Part shown: one piece after another, positions 52,350 through 64,000 of the stretch
Layout: each line of letters begins with the position of its first letter
Position numbering within the stretch: position 1 is the stretch's first letter
DNA from: Chloranthus sessilifolius
Lineage: Eukaryota; Streptophyta; Magnoliopsida; Chloranthales; Chloranthaceae
Assembly (NCBI GenBank): GCA_021018995.1
Contig: CM037587.1
Coordinates: 88,595,251 to 88,659,250 of the forward strand
Length of the DNA: 64,000 nucleotides
Reading direction: 5' to 3'
Translations under genes and position numbers: made by a program
The notes under the pieces: generated by a model
The model's input: the letters and a program-made list of their open reading frames with translations, nothing else
What the model was told of the DNA's origin: nothing
Database searches by the model: none

Positions 52350-53685
52350 TAAGGTTTCGTAGGCTCACCTGGCAGGTTCGTGACCTGTTCCTCGCTACGC
52401 CTCACTCCAGAGGTGGATGGGCCAGCACCCGACGCGGAGGCTTCCCTGAGTAAACCTTGAAATATATTTTGAAGTATATGCTCTGGCATGCACCAAGAAA
52501 GGTGTAGAGGTCATTGGGTAGGCCTTCTCTAGTAAGCGCATGAGTATTTCCTCATGGTAGTCAAGTCATTCAAGGAGTATATTGTTGTCCTCGCGCAAGG
52601 TGGACAGTTGGGTGTAGGTTTGCTTATGGAGGTGATGAAAAATGTCCATCTGTCGGTTGAACTCAGAGAGTGTAAGGACATCACCTTGAGGTCCCAGGGG
52701 TGGCTAGATCAGGGTTTGCTGAGTGCCCTCGGCTACGGGTCGGTTTGGGCGGGTTCTTGTTGGGCACTCTCTTGTAGCCGTCGAAGGCGTCTATTTTTAG
52801 CGCTGAGCCATAATGTTTTCAACATTCGGCTCTAGTCACGCATTGTCCATTGATGGACATTATCAATACGCCTCTCCTCATAGGCCAAAACTTGGTAGGG
52901 TTCATCATTCTCGATGTCCTCATGGTTCTCTAACATATGGGAAATGAGACGGGCATAGGGCATGTAATTTATTTGTTTGGGAGTTGTGCTTAGTAGGTGA
53001 TCGTGGGCATATACTATGCCAACAAAAATCAGCTTAGGTGCATTAAACCAACGTTCACAGTGTGCCAAAAATAGTGCTTGTAACAAAGGTCCTCTCCGTT
53101 CTTGTTCGTGCTAAAGAGGGTAAAGGTTCTTCCTAAATACATCGTCTAACGGCCACATCTCGGGCGGCAATTGGGATCTACGAATAGTGCCATTAACCAC
53201 AAGACCGTCATCAGCTATTTTCACGGCAATGCGGTGAATTGAGATGTCTTTGGGGTGTGGCTGGTATAGGCCCAAGCTATCACGGAAGTTCAGAGTACAA
53301 CCTATGGTATCAGCGACATCATGTACGTCTATGTGAAAGGTTCGATCATCAATCTTGGTGGTGAGTAACCTATGTGGTCGCCAACTCCGATTTCCATGTT
53401 TTGGTAATACAATCGGACAAGTCGCGGGTAATAGTGCATGTGAAAAGGTTGAAGCAAAACCTCTAGTTTTGCTCGGTGTATATAGTTGATCGCCCACATG
53501 GTCGTATATTCGTCAGTGAGGAGGTCTTAACTGAAAGAACACTCAGGCTCAAGGATTTTGTTGCTCCACCATGCGGCGGGCTGCTCTAGGGTCGGTTCCA
53601 GAACACTCTTCAACTATTTTGAGGATTGCGGTTTTGGGACCGAAGATTTGGAGGGTTTAGAGACGGTTTGCTTCTTGGAAGCCAT
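52350..53685 (-). pseudogene. Tekay-E extra ORF (aORF), homologous to that of Athila-A
   Basis: A minus-strand frame between integrase/chromodomain and the polypurine tract. Start: ATG at 53685 (MASKKQTVSKPSKSS, a Lys-rich N-terminus). It continues through frameshifts with YPRLVRLYYQNMEIGVGD (about 53430-53380), TFHIDVHDVADTIGC, then HEQERRGPLLQALFLAH and YMPYARLISHMLE (53100-52930), a region with LREDNNILLE heptads and a polar tail (about 52450-52350). The Athila-A extra ORF has FPRLIRLFYQNM, YEQERRNPIVDALL and PYCRLITALLK in the same order, so the two proteins are homologous though carried by different lineages. Stops include a TAG within the EQERR approach (about 53113). Function unknown; from memory this resembles the plant-transposon protein family. 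Confidence 0.78.
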
Positions 53686-53926
53686 GGTGTAAAGAAAATA
53701 GAACAATTTCAAAAAAATCTCAAAGAAATAGGGGGTTTCTAGGGTTTTACCGGTAAAAAGAAAGGTGTGAAGAAGATCTAGGTCCCAAATCCGGATGAAT
53801 CTCATAGAAGAGAGATGAAATGGTGTTGCCTCGAGAAGATTAGAGCTTCTTCTTGCAAAGGAAGGAAGAAAACGAGCGTGAGAGGGTTTTTGTAACATCA
53901 CGGGAATGAATAAAGGGTTTCCGCCC

Positions 53927-53934
53927 TATTTATA
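53927..53934 (-). promoter_or_regulatory. Candidate internal TATA box before the Tekay-E extra ORF
   Basis: Minus-strand TATAAATA (followed by GGGCGGAAACCC) 242 bases upstream of ATG 53685 and just after the internal word copies. Very close to consensus. Confidence 0.6.
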
Positions 53935-53942
53935 GACCCGAT

Positions 53943-54000
53943 GGCCGCTCAAGCGTGACTTAAGTGGACGCTCAAGCAGTAGTTTTGCGCTCGAGTGGGC
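53943..54000 (-). repeat. Internal word array of Tekay-E
   Basis: Plus strand CCGCTCAAGCGTG, GTGGACGCTCAAGC and TGCGCTCGAGTGG within 58 bases: three copies of the LTR word (CGCTCGAGCG) directly upstream of the internal TATA box. This is the Tekay counterpart of 8285-8630 and 26555-26830. Confidence 0.8.
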
Positions 54001-54389
54001 CAGTCTGAGTTGTGGCTGGTTTGAGTTGGGGATTGAATCTTAGTTCGGTCTTTTGAAAGCTCTCCCCTTGCACTTAACTTGATCATCGGCTTCTACTCCA
54101 TTGTGTAGATTTGCAATGTCAAACATTTTTAAATGATGGCCCAAGTGTAACATGGTGCTTCTAAATGCTATGAATTCGATTCTACAATTAGTATGAATGA
54201 GTTTATGACCAAGAACAAAGTTACTTGTGCTCAGATTACCTATACTTGTATCCATGGAACCAAACTTCATCATTTTGATATATCAAGATGTACATCTATT
54301 ACACATACAGGTTCCCCTATAGTCAAAACTTGATTCAAGGGATTACATTATTTTTTAAATTTAACAATTTTAAACAAACAGATTTGGGT
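54001..54389 (-). other. Spacer between chromodomain and the internal promoter
   Basis: No motif recognised. Reads on neither strand resemble an element domain. Confidence 0.4.
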
Positions 54390-55720
54390 ATTGATCTCGA
54401 ATCTCCGCTTCTCGTTCTCATGTCGATTCCGTGGTGGAATGGTTGTGCCACTGAACTAGAACAAGCGGAATACTCTTGGTCCTCAAAATTTTCTCCTTGC
54501 GATCCAACACTCTCACAGTTCCTCTATCAGTGTCAAGTCTTCCTGCACTTCAATAGGCTGGTAGTCCAGTACTTGCAACATGTCCCTCACATATTTTCTT
54601 AGCATCGACACATGGAAGATGCTATGGACGCATGATAACTGTGGTGGTAGAGTGACTCGATAGGCTACTTCTCCAACATGGCCTAAAATTTCAAAAGGAC
54701 TAATGTACCATGGGTTGAGCTTTCCCCATTTGCCAAATCGCATCACGCCCTTGGTCGGCGAGATCTTTATAAATACGTGATCCCCCACCTGAAATTCAAA
54801 TGACTATTAGTGTCATACCAATTTGGTTGATATACGAAACAGTCTTGAGCACAACAACTATCTGAAATTCTATGTGTGTTCTCCTAAGGTCCGCATAACT
54901 CTTCTGACGGCTTTGGGCAACATTGAAACATTCACGAATAAGTCGAACCATTGCATTGGAACTCTCGATGAGTTCTGAGCCCAGTAAGACACGCTCTCCA
55001 ACCTCTTCCCAATTGAGTGGAGATTTACATCAGCGGCCGTAGAGTGCTTCAAAAGGAGCCATCCCCATGCTGACTTGATAACAGCTATTGTACGTGAATT
55101 CAATCAAGGGCATGTGTTTTTCCCATGATCCTTGAAAGTCTAACATACAAGTCCTTGAGCATATCTTCTATCACCTGATTCACCCTCTCGGTTTGTCCAT
55201 CAGACTGCGGGTGAAAAGCTAACCTGAATTCTAATTTTGAACCCATTCCCTCTTGAAAGTGCTGCCAAAACTGGGATGTGTAGAGTGGGTCCCGGTCTGA
55301 AACGATGCTTGAAGGTATGCAGCATTACAATCTCCTTCAAATAAAATTCAGTAAGTTTGTTTATAGTGTAACATGTACTGTATGGAAGGAAGTGTGATGA
55401 CTTGGTTAGTCTGTCAATAACCACCCAAATAGCGTTATGCCCCTTCTGAGTTCTTGGCAACCCAAGTATGAAGTCCAATGAAATATTCTCCCATTTCCAT
55501 TTGGGAACTAGCAGGGGGCTGTAATAAACCAGCAGGGTGTTTATGGTCAACCTTGACCTGCTTACAAACCAAGCATCTCGCTACATGTTCAACTACGTCT
55601 CTCTTCATTCCCTTCCACCAAAAACTCTTCTTCTAGTCATGGTACATTTTGGTGCTGCTCGAATGTATAGCATATACTGATCAATGGGCTTCTTCTAAAA
55701 TCTCCTGTCATAGTTCACTA
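54390..55720 (-). pseudogene. Tekay-E integrase with group II chromodomain
   Basis: Integrase zinc finger remains (VVEHVARCLVCKQVK about 55580), first catalytic block WENISLDFILGLPRT (Asp), then after a frameshift VSDRDPLYTSQFW (Asp) and SDGQTERVNQVIEDML (Glu), so all three catalytic acidic residues can be read. GPF-type segment: GDHVFIKISPTKGVMRFGKWG and HSIFHVSMLRKYV (54790-54620). Chromodomain: VRVLDRKEKILRTKSIPLV then VQWHNH (about 54520-54430), the group II type that may guide insertion toward heterochromatin. At least three frameshifts break it. Confidence 0.88.
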
Positions 55721-55949
55721 TCAGTCAGTATGTAAAATTGGCCTTTAAACAATACAGAACCATCGTCCTCAACAAAAAATTTCAATTGATTTCCAGTGTA
55801 TACCCTGCTTGATAGTCATAATCTCTGGATTTTTCAATTGGCTTTCTCTGATCCTTTCGAAGATAATTAATTTGATCTTGATATTGGCTAATAGTGCTCC
55901 CAATTCTCTCACTTCGAAAGCAGTGTGACCTGAGGTTATGAACTCAAGC

Positions 55950-57215
55950 AGCTTCCATCTGTGTAATCTAGCCAAAAGGTGTGACAGCTATGTAGATGAT
56001 TTTCGGCTAAGCGCATCAGCTACGTCATTTTCCTTTCCCGGATGGTATTGGATGATGTAGTCATAATCCTTGAGAAATTCCATCCATCTCCTCTACCTCA
56101 GATTGAGTTCCTTCTGGATAAACAAGTACTTGAGGCTCTTGTGGTCCATGAAAATTTCAAAGGTCTCACCGTAGAGGTAATGCCTCCAAATCTTCAAAGC
56201 AAAAATGACCACTGCAAGCTCTAGGTCATGCGTAGGGTAGTTCTTCTCATAGTCTTTCACCTGCCTTGACCCATAAGCGACTACTTTATTGTGCTGATTT
56301 AGTACGCAGCCTAACCCACTGTGGGAAGCATCACTGAATACTGAAAATCCCCCACTGCCTGATGGTAGGGTAAGTAAGGGTGAAGAGGTCAATCTCCTTT
56401 TTAATTCTTGGAAACTTCGCTTGCACGCTTCGGTCCACTCAAATTTAGAAGTCTTGCGGGTGAGACACGTGAGTGGTTTAGCTAGCTTTGCAAACCCCTC
56501 AACAAATCTTCTGTAGTATCTGGCTAACCCGAGAAAACTACGAACTTCAGTTACGGTTTTGGGCTGGTTCCATTTCACTACTGCTTCTATCTTATAGGGT
56601 CAACTTCTATACCGGTCTCTGAAATAATGTGCCCAAGGAAACTCACCTGCTCTAGTCAGAATTCACATTTACTGAGTTGTGCATACAATTGAGACTCTCG
56701 CAGGGTTTGGAGTGCTAAGTGTAAGTGTTGGTCATGCTCTTCTCATGACCTTGAGTAAATGAGAATATAGTCAATAAAAACAATGGCCCACTTATCCAAA
56801 TAAGGCTTGAACACTCGGTTCATGAGGTCCATGAAATATGCGGGCGCGTTGGTTAATCCGAAAGGCATGATAAGAAACTCATAATGGTCGTATCGAGTTC
56901 TAAAAGTTGTTTTCGAAATGTCCTCAACTTTCACTTTCATCTGGTGGTAACCCGACCTCATATCAATTTTGGAGAAGAACTTTGCTCCTTACAACTAATT
57001 GAACAGATCATCGATTCTGGGAAGCCGGTATCGGTTCATGATTGTCAGCTTGTTCAATTGTCTGTAGTCGACGCAAAGACACATAGATTCATCTTTCTTC
57101 CTGACAAATAACACAGGCGCTCCCCATGGAGACACACTTGGCCGAATAAACCCCTTGTCAAGGAGTTCTTGCAACTGCTCCTTCAGTTCCTTTAATTTGG
57201 CAGGTGTCATTTAGT
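55950..57215 (-). pseudogene. Tekay-E reverse transcriptase and RNase H
   Basis: [67 protein letters not shown] and FIDYILIYS. The catalytic F-I-D-D box reads FIDY: the second Asp is Tyr, which should abolish activity. RNase H and its connection: [58 protein letters not shown] and DHKSLKYLF. Stops at about 56742, 56992 and 56586 among others. Aligned with gag and protease it forms one long decayed polyprotein. Confidence 0.9.
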
Positions 57216-57790
57216 ATGGCTCCTTTAATACTGGTTCGGTGTTAGGAGCTAAGTCTATTGCGAATTCAACGTCCCTATTAGGCGGTAGACCCGGTAATTC
57301 CTCAAGGAATACATCAAGAGAGTCAGATACAACGGAAATGTCGGAAAGCTTAACTTCTCCTTCTTTTTATCCTTGTATGAATGCAAGGTATCCTTGGCAT
57401 CCCTTACTGATCAGTTGCTTGGCCTGAATTGCAGATATGAAGGGTACGACGGCTGGTCGAATGCTAATAAATTTGAATGGCTTACCCTTCTTAGGGTAGA
57501 GAGTGACTATCTTCTCTAGGAAATCTACCTTAGCTCTTAGTATGGATAGCCAATCCATTCCAAGAATTGCATCGATTCCTTGCATTTCGAGTAAGATTAG
57601 ATCAGTCGTAGTCACGCCCTGTGCCATAGCAACTATCACTAATCAGCATACGATATCCGTATCCACTGAATTTCCTGTTAGTGTAGAGATGGCTAGGACA
57701 AAGTCTAGTGGCTTAGGTGTGATGCCTATTTTTGTAGCAAATTTTTGCATGACCCAGGGTCTATTAACATGAGTGCCTTGTAGGTACAAA
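57216..57790 (-). pseudogene. Tekay-E protease
   Basis: Retroviral-type aspartic protease: recognisable from MIVAMAQG (57639) through DAILGMDWLSILRA (the ILGMDWL C-terminal hallmark), followed by the linker to RT (FLEELPGLPPNREVEFAIDL). The N-terminal active-site triplet (D-S/T-G) is in a decayed stretch near 57760 that reads poorly (VLxxxSTLTG). Confidence 0.75.
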
Positions 57791-57899
57791 TATCACTTTC
57801 TTTAGTCATGCGGACGACACCTAGGTTCAATACGTATTATAAAGTCAGTCGCATTTACGATGCGTCATAGAATAAGATATAGTGAGTTGAAAGATCATT

Positions 57900-59148
57900 C
57901 GGTTTATGCACCTTCTTCATCTAAAATGTGAAAATTGAGTTTGACTAATATATAAAAAAAAAAATTATACCTTGAATCACATTGTTGCCACCTTGTGCAT
58001 CTTGAGCTGACACTATATAAGCCCAGCCCTGCACTGTGGGCCTTCAGGAATCCTAAGTCTTCGTCCTTGCAATTGTTTCTCCTCTCATTTCTGGGCATTC
58101 CTTAGTTTTGTGAGCTTTTCCACACTTCATACAAGATTATTTTAGTGTGGAGGAAGTCGTATAAGAAGTAGGGCGGGTCGTAGTTGCTGGTTGTACTCTT
58201 GGTGCACTCGAAGTCATCGGACTCGATGCACTAATAGGTTTCAGAGGTCGAGGCAGTTGAGCTTTCGGATCTAATAACCTTGATGCTGCTGTGGTAATAG
58301 GCTGTGATGATGGCGGCATCAAATATCTAGGAATTTTGCTGGCCTACTCTGACACAAATGCCGAAGATTGAGCTCTCCTATTTTTGGCTTGCTCATCTCT
58401 TCTTCTGTAGGTATCTTCAACCTCTCTTTCAGCAATGATTGCCAACCTTACTATTTGTTCATAAGTTGTTGGCTCAAATAGTACTATCCTCCCTCTGATA
58501 GCTGGTTTCAACCAATACTCAAATTTATGAGTTTTCATCAACTCATTGGCTACTAATGTGGGCACGAAACAGGACAAGCGGGTGAACTCTGTCTCGTACT
58601 CTCACACGGTCATGGTTCCTTATACTAAATTCGCAAATTGTATCTCTAATTGTCATTTTTCTGGCGCTGGGAAATATTTCTCATAGAATGTGGTGACAAA
58701 TTCTGCCCATGTCCAAGGCATCCCTGGCACTCGGGTCCATTCAACCAATTTCCACCAAGGGTCTGCTTCACCTTCGAGTTAGAATGAGGCCCAATTGACC
58801 TTCTCTTCTTCTGTGCCTAAGTCTCAGTAAGATCTTTTCAATTTGATTAAGCCACTACTTGACTTCCATCGGATCCGTTTGCCCATAGAAACTAGGAGGT
58901 CTCATCCTCCTGAATTCTTGAAATCTCGATGGGTGACATCTCTCCGTCAGTAGAGCCACCGTGTTCACTACAGTTTCCAATATCTGTTGGTTGTTGTCAT
59001 TTCTCGGAGCACTTTCATTGCCGTTCCCCATCCCAGATGCATTGTTGTTGTTATTGATAGGGATTGCATTTTATCCCGAGACGAATCCGTCTCTACTTGG
59101 GGTGTCTCTTATATTGACGGTCCTTGGTCTTCCCTGTCGAGGCGACAT
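57900..59148 (-). pseudogene. Tekay-E gag
   Basis: Starts at ATG 59148 (MSPRQGRPRTVN), 210 bases after the primer site. Features: NNNN tract, ERCHPSRFQEFRRMRPPSFYG (about 58960-58890), the capsid-core segment ELMKTHKFEYWLKPAIRGRI (58540-58490), and a zinc-knuckle remnant CMKCGKAHKTKEC (about 58130-58090), one residue short of the standard C-X2-C-X4-H-X4-C. Stops and shifts throughout. Confidence 0.8.
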
Positions 59149-59359
59149 GTTGACCTGTCACAGCCAATCAACTCTAAGTAAGATTGATTTGAAGACTAAA
59201 GCCTCATCTCTGATCCTCACACTATTCCCTCTACTTAAGCTATAGCTCTGCATACAAAGCCTTAGTCTTATGGGTATTCATACTAGATCTTCTATATTCC
59301 GAGTGACACACTGTGTCACATCAGATCAGCTCCACCATGGTATGTGAATCTAATACTTA

Positions 59360-59374
59360 GGCTCTGATACCACC
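59360..59374 (-). other. Primer-binding site (initiator tRNA-Met type)
   Basis: Minus strand GGTGGTATCAGAGCC directly after the LTR end. TGGTATCAGAGC is the standard complement to plant initiator tRNA-Met. Confidence 0.92.
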
Positions 59375-59779
59375 TATGACGACCTCGGATTTCCTTACCC
59401 AAAACCCGAGGCGTCAGATCATGTGACACGGCCCAGACATAACAGCTCAATTCTCCATAGTTAAAAGATTTGAAGAACCGAGCCATTAACACAATGGTAA
59501 GCCCACATATCATCCAAAAATTAAGGTACGCAATAGATATAGCAGAGCGGAAAGCAAGGAAGCTAATACTAACTACTCACACAGCATCAAGCTTAACCAT
59601 TCACACAATATATATAGAATAAATAGTCATTCCCATGATCCATCATCACAAAAATGCCAAAAGAAAACATCCACTGGTGAAGGTCGTCCTTCACCTAAAT
59701 AGTGGATCCACACATATACCCACGTATTCTTTTATCCCATCTTACCTTACGAAATATCTTACGCTCACACTCCCCTCAA

Positions 59780-59877
59780 CTAAAGATAATGCACCTCGGG
59801 CAAATCCTCCTCGTCTCCGAGAATATAGTCAGGATCCCCCTCTTGCTCCGGATCTAGCACAAGGTCAGCTCCTACAG
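59780..59877 (-). other. Acidic exon-like frame in Tekay-E 5' LTR
   Basis: Minus strand: TTGACTATATGTCACAG (acceptor-like) then a frame with GADLVLDPEQEG, DYILGDEEDLP and a TAG stop (59782-59780). The same layout occurs in LTR-J (19102-19223). In the 3' LTR the equivalent is cut at 49296. Confidence 0.55.
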
Positions 59878-60704
59878 CTGTGACATATAGTCAATGAATG
59901 AGCTTCATCTAAACTTAGTAGCGACATAACAATGCAAAATGATATAAAATCACTCTACCCATGGCATAGATGCATATGCAAATCATTTTATTAGTTTCAC
60001 AAAATAACCAAAGCATGCGAGCATAAGCAAGTACTTGAAAACATGCATTCATAAATATGTCATGTCATGATGCAAGGAGCGTACGAATTCAAATCCAAAA
60101 ATTGAGCAAGGAGCTAGAACTGACTTTCATATCAAGCTTAGGATAGCGAGTTTGTACAAAATGAGCATATAGGATCATATAATAGAGCATGGAACAAAAC
60201 GAGCACATAGGATCATAAAATCGAGCATGGCATATCTCATCGAGTAATCGAGTCACATAATATTAGTGTGAGTAATCCTGTAGCGAGAATAGAGTAGTCT
60301 ATAGCGAACAGTAGGTTAGAACCCTGGGGACTCCACCCCTCCCTTGGAGATTCCACTCCACTCACAACTAATCACGAGAATGAGAATAAATTTGTGGCAA
60401 TTGCATCCCGTAGCAGGAGCTGAGCAGTCCGTAGTAGACACAAGGTTAATACCCTAGGGACTCCACCCCTCTCATGGAGGATCCACTCCTTAGTTGCACA
60501 CAATCTCAAACATAACATATACACGTGAACATTAACTGACGAGAGTTGATTCTTATACATAACACATTCACTTCAATTCAAGACTTTTTCCCAAGATTTT
60601 GCCTAATTCACAAGGCCACACACGTCTTAGTTATCGATACTTAATACGTTCACGTGCTCATGGTTCACAAGCACACAAGTCAAATCAAGCCTAAAATAGG
60701 GTTT

Positions 60705-61146
60705 CCCACTCGAGCGATTCCCAGTGGCACCAACAATCACGCTCGAGCAGTTTTGACCCGAGCCGAATTGGCCTAGAAGTCCCGCTCGAGCGTAGGCTTC
60801 AGGTCTTTTCCCGCTCGAGCATCTCCATTCCCGCTCGAGCAGTTTCCTTAGCACAAACCTTAAATCATGCTTAAGCGGTTTTGTCCCAAGCGATTTAGGT
60901 TACAAATCCCGCTCGAGCGGAGGCTTCAGGTATTTTCCCACTCGAGCGACTCCAATCATGCTCGAGTGGTTTTCCAGTACAAACCCTCATATCACGCTCG
61001 AGCGGTTTCAACCAGAGCCAAATTGACCTAGAATTCCCACTCGAGCGTAGGCTTCAGGTGATTTTACGCTCAAGCGACTCTAAATCACGCTCGAGCATAC
61101 ATCACAGAACAGTCTCCTTTACAGTTTGGTACCTCTGCTCGAGCTG
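60705..61146 (-). repeat. Word array in Tekay-E 5' LTR: CGCTCGAGCG-type
   Basis: About 14 copies in the same order as the 3' LTR array (50433-50870). Confidence 0.9.
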
Positions 61147-62251
61147 ATCTTTATGGCTTCTCAAGTTGGCTCAACAACACCTAAATCATGACCTATACGA
61201 GTCATCACTCATTTACGAGATTCCCCTTCGAACACATCAAATTACACACAACTTCATATGCATTTACTAGTTTTAAAAACACACATTCATTTCCCAAAAT
61301 TTCGAAGCACATGCAAGGGCTTCAATGGTCGAATCCTAGATGAATCCATTCTCGCGATTGGCACGCCTTCAATCTGTTAAATCTTTGCATGCGGCTTCAA
61401 CTATCAATACTCGGCAATAAGACTCGAATTCTAAAACACAACACATGTGTTACGAGGGTTACCACTATTAGTTTCCCTCGCATGTGAAGTTCTATGACTT
61501 ATCGGCATCGAATTAACTGTCAAAGCGCTTACTCTATGATCCGTACGATGCTCTTCAACTTAATCGAGTGGACCACCGAGTGTGGGGCTCTCAAAGGTTG
61601 AATCGAGCAACTCCTATTTGAACGGAAGGGTTTTTGAGAGAGCTCAAAGGGTTGGGTTTACAAGGAAGCAAACAGGGAGAAGGGCAACGACTTCTCTTCC
61701 TCTCTCTCGTTTCTCCTCGACCTGCAATAGCCAGCTCTCCTCAATGCAATGATTTGCATGTTTACGTGAGGAGGTGGCTAAATAGAAGGTGGTTTAGGTT
61801 GGGTGCATAGTTCATGTACATAAGGGTTATGTATACCTCCATCACTTGGCTCTAATTTCATGGGCCATAGTGTCCCTGTTTCACATGGGTCTTGGCTCAC
61901 GTAACTTCTAACGGGTCTTAGTGACATGTGTGTTCAACTGGGACTTAAGTGACCAATCTCCACTAGCATTTTCCTTCCAAGTGATCCGAAGGAACATTAA
62001 TTCCTAATTAGACCCAAGATGGGTTGGCTTCCATAGGGTCAGTGGGCTTAGGTTCAAATATATCTCAATCCAATTGGTCCCCATATGGGTCTCAAGTGTA
62101 CTATTATCCTATGGGTCTCCAATGACCAACTTTCAAATGGGTCAAGTGGGCAAGTGTCTAAGTGAATTTCTTCTGTTCGAGGTCCAGTGGTCTGTGACAC
62201 ATCACGTGTTCCGAATTACACAATCATGACTTTACAAGGTGTCCCATTATA

Positions 62252-64000
62252 GGAACAAACGACCATCCTACAGATACCCAGACGCATGACGTACACTTTA
62301 TAAGGATACCATTCAGGTTTTTAAGCCTGCGACTGAGAAAAAACATGGGAAAAGATCTCTTCTGCATTCATGTTTTAACATAGTTGTTCGATATGTAATC
62401 TTATTTAGTGGTGGAATCAAACCAATAGAAACATTGATTGTATGACCGAGATTGATACTGTCGCTCCTACTTTGAAGTAGGATCTAAGGAGAACCTTAGA
62501 TTTAGGACATTAATTTAGCACCGCTATGTTACTAAAAAATATTGACATTTTATTACATTGAAGGATGCATGTACGTAAACAGTGACAAAAAGTAGAATGA
62601 AAAGAAGCAAACATCAATCCTTTTTTTGTTCATACAAATAAAAAATGTGCATCCTAATTAACAAAAAAAGCTAACTTTTTACCTACACATTTTTTTTTTT
62701 TTGTTTTCTTCAAGACTTATGTGCTTGGATATTCTTTTTTCTCTCTCTCCTTTGAGATGAAAGTATGACACTGTGAATATGTACATGGACATAAAAAAGA
62801 GTATATTTTATGATTTTTTTAGATTTTTTTTCTTTATTTCTCTCTTTTCTTCTCTTTTTTGTTTGATGCCTTAACAATGAGAAGTAATGGGTCCCATTTT
62901 GAGCATAGCCAAACTCGTTCATGCGGTCGGATCTGAGTGAAATTTAGAATTTTTACCAAAGTCGGAGCATTCATCCCTTTGGTATAAACCTTTTATCCTT
63001 ATCTCAGGTCATGCATTTGACGGTGTGGTCTAAAGATCCACCTGATCAGGACCCAATTTGAGCAAACATGAGGACCTAGTTGACGACCAGATAATTTGCA
63101 TGTTACCAAAGGAGTAATTAATTTTCTTTTTCTCTCCCCCCTTCTTCTTTTTCTTTCAGGAACTTTTTTACTCACAGCGTCCAAGATGGGCTTTCGTCAT
63201 GCCCGTTGTCGCCCTCTTTTTTACCCATAGCGCCCTTTCAAGTTTTCACCTAGTCTGTAGAAGCACGCTCTTTTTACTTGTGGCACCCTTACAGGTTTTT
63301 ACCACGTCCATTTTGCTTTGAACTCGTATATTTTTACTTTCTTTCTTTTTTTTCTTTTATTTTAAGATCATTTCAAAGGCCACGACATGGTCATTGATTC
63401 CATCATAGCCAGATGGATGGAGTTCTTCTGATGTATCTCAACTCGGCTTGTAGTGACTCAACGTATACTATGACTACTTGTAGACCTTAAAGAGGGCTTT
63501 CTTCAGGGAGGTATCGTGGCCATGGGTTTGAAGGGATAGGTTAGGAATTTTAAAGTTATTCTTGGGTTTAAAGGTTTTTCTTGATTGGGTTCCAGCTACC
63601 GTAGTATGCTTCTTCCTTAGGAGATTTCTATTGTACATGCCCCATAATTTTTCTATCTTTTTTCTTTTTTATTTTATTTTTTATTCTTTATGCTTTGTTC
63701 AGACATCCTCTTTTTGAGATTTTTCTTTTTTGATTTTGTTGGATTTTGAGGGTAACTCTTTTTCTTCTTTTTTTTTTGTTTGGTATATACACTTTTTCTT
63801 TTTCTTTTTCTGGGGAGGGGTTTATAAAAGAAAGGCTAATGGCTCAATGAGTGTAGCAAAGGGTATGAATATTCAGGGACACTTTTTGGCTACTTGGCTT
63901 TAAAATGATGGCCCCTTTTAAGGGGTCTTTAAGCAGTCACGCATCCATCTTATCAATACTTACCTTGTCGCGGGAGACTAGGAGTAGAATCGTCGCACAC
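62252..64000 (-). mobile_element. Tat-F: 3' untranslated tail of a minus-strand Tat element, runs off the right edge
   Basis: The minus strand matches Tat-C after integrase: 63170-63330 matches the 60-bp repeats at 40405-40590; 62880-62960 matches 40780-40870 (CATGAATGGGTTCGGCTATGCTCAGAATGGGAC); and 63340-64000 matches the purine-rich region and the end of integrase (39760-40400, CTACTCCTAGTCTCCG...GTAAGTATTGATAAG). It lacks the 95-bp repeat array. Pol would continue beyond 64000. Tekay-E lies between this tail and the LTR remnant at 48898. 62252-62870 has no match inside the window. Confidence 0.8.

Larger units (their letters stand above)
49296..62246 (-). mobile_element. Tekay-E: Tekay/Del-type chromovirus with an extra ORF
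   Basis: Minus-strand element: 5' LTR 62246-59377, primer site TGGTATCAGAGCC, gag, protease, RT, RNase H, integrase, group II chromodomain, extra ORF with its own word array and TATA, polypurine tract, and 3' LTR 51965-49296 (truncated). The primer and chromodomain identify the lineage. The LTRs differ by roughly a tenth where I compared them and by an indel of about 270 bases, so it is old. The outer end of the 3' LTR is lost, so the target duplication cannot be checked. Confidence 0.9.
59377..62246 (-). repeat. Tekay-E 5' LTR
   Basis: 2870 bp, minus strand TGGGACACC (62246) to GAGGTCGTCA (59377). It includes a word array (60705-61146) and the acidic exon-like frame (59780-59877). Flank after the outer end: TTATA. 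A TATTTAG near 61780 on the minus strand may be the TATA equivalent, which would place the array downstream of the start site. This is unlike the Athila and Tat LTRs and is not secure. Confidence 0.85.

Noticed and set aside
62710-62922. Lys/Glu-rich short open frame
   Set aside because: Falls in the low-complexity 3' tail of Tat-F; no homologue in the matching Tat-C region.

Overview
This is repetitive plant nuclear DNA, almost entirely nested Ty3/Gypsy LTR retrotransposons. I found no convincing host gene and no rRNA or tRNA gene. The evidence for a plant is the Tat, Athila-like and Tekay-type coding domains, primer-binding sites matching plant tRNA-Asp and initiator tRNA-Met, plant mobile domain reading frames, and LTRs of 1.5-2.9 kb. 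An angiosperm with a TE-rich genome is likely; I cannot name the species. All coding regions carry stops or frameshifts, so everything seen here looks decayed.

Layout, with working names. 1-20789 is a minus-strand Tat element (Tat-1): gag (1-1610), leader, primer site and an LTR stub. Its leader holds a solo LTR of a Tekay-type family (LTR-J, 1996-19633, TSD TAGGA). That LTR is split by a full-length Athila-like element (Athila-A, 3347-18192), which itself holds a solo LTR of a related family (LTR-B, 12513-14365, TSD CCCGT). 20790-28307 is a second Athila-like element (Athila-G), inserted in the Tat-1 LTR and split by a Tat-type solo LTR (LTR-H, 22732-25112, TSD GTATT). 28308 to about 43430 is a plus-strand Tat element (Tat-C) with LTR, leader, gag, protease, G-patch, RT, two RNase H domains, integrase, 3' tandem repeats and an antisense extra ORF. 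44166-48025 holds a minus-strand plant-mobile-domain pseudogene behind a minus-strand Tat LTR (LTR-D). 48026-48897 is unassigned and contains 175-bp repeats. 48898-49295 is an LTR remnant, probably of Tat-F. 49296-62246 is a minus-strand Tekay chromovirus (Tekay-E), and 62252-64000 is the 3' tail of another minus-strand Tat element (Tat-F).

The most interesting pattern is regulatory. Each family carries clustered copies of its own short palindromic word in the LTR, usually shortly before a TATA box. Wherever the internal region survives, the same word is clustered again upstream of an extra ORF (aORF) that is not gag or pol: Athila-A, Athila-G, Tekay-E and, on the antisense strand, Tat-C. Between related families the spacer sequence between words is recognisably conserved while the word itself is different. 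The aORFs of Athila-A and Tekay-E are homologous although their hosts belong to different lineages. This suggests a self-recognition system in which an element-encoded protein, or a host factor, reads a family-specific word. It is an inference to be tested, not a demonstrated function.
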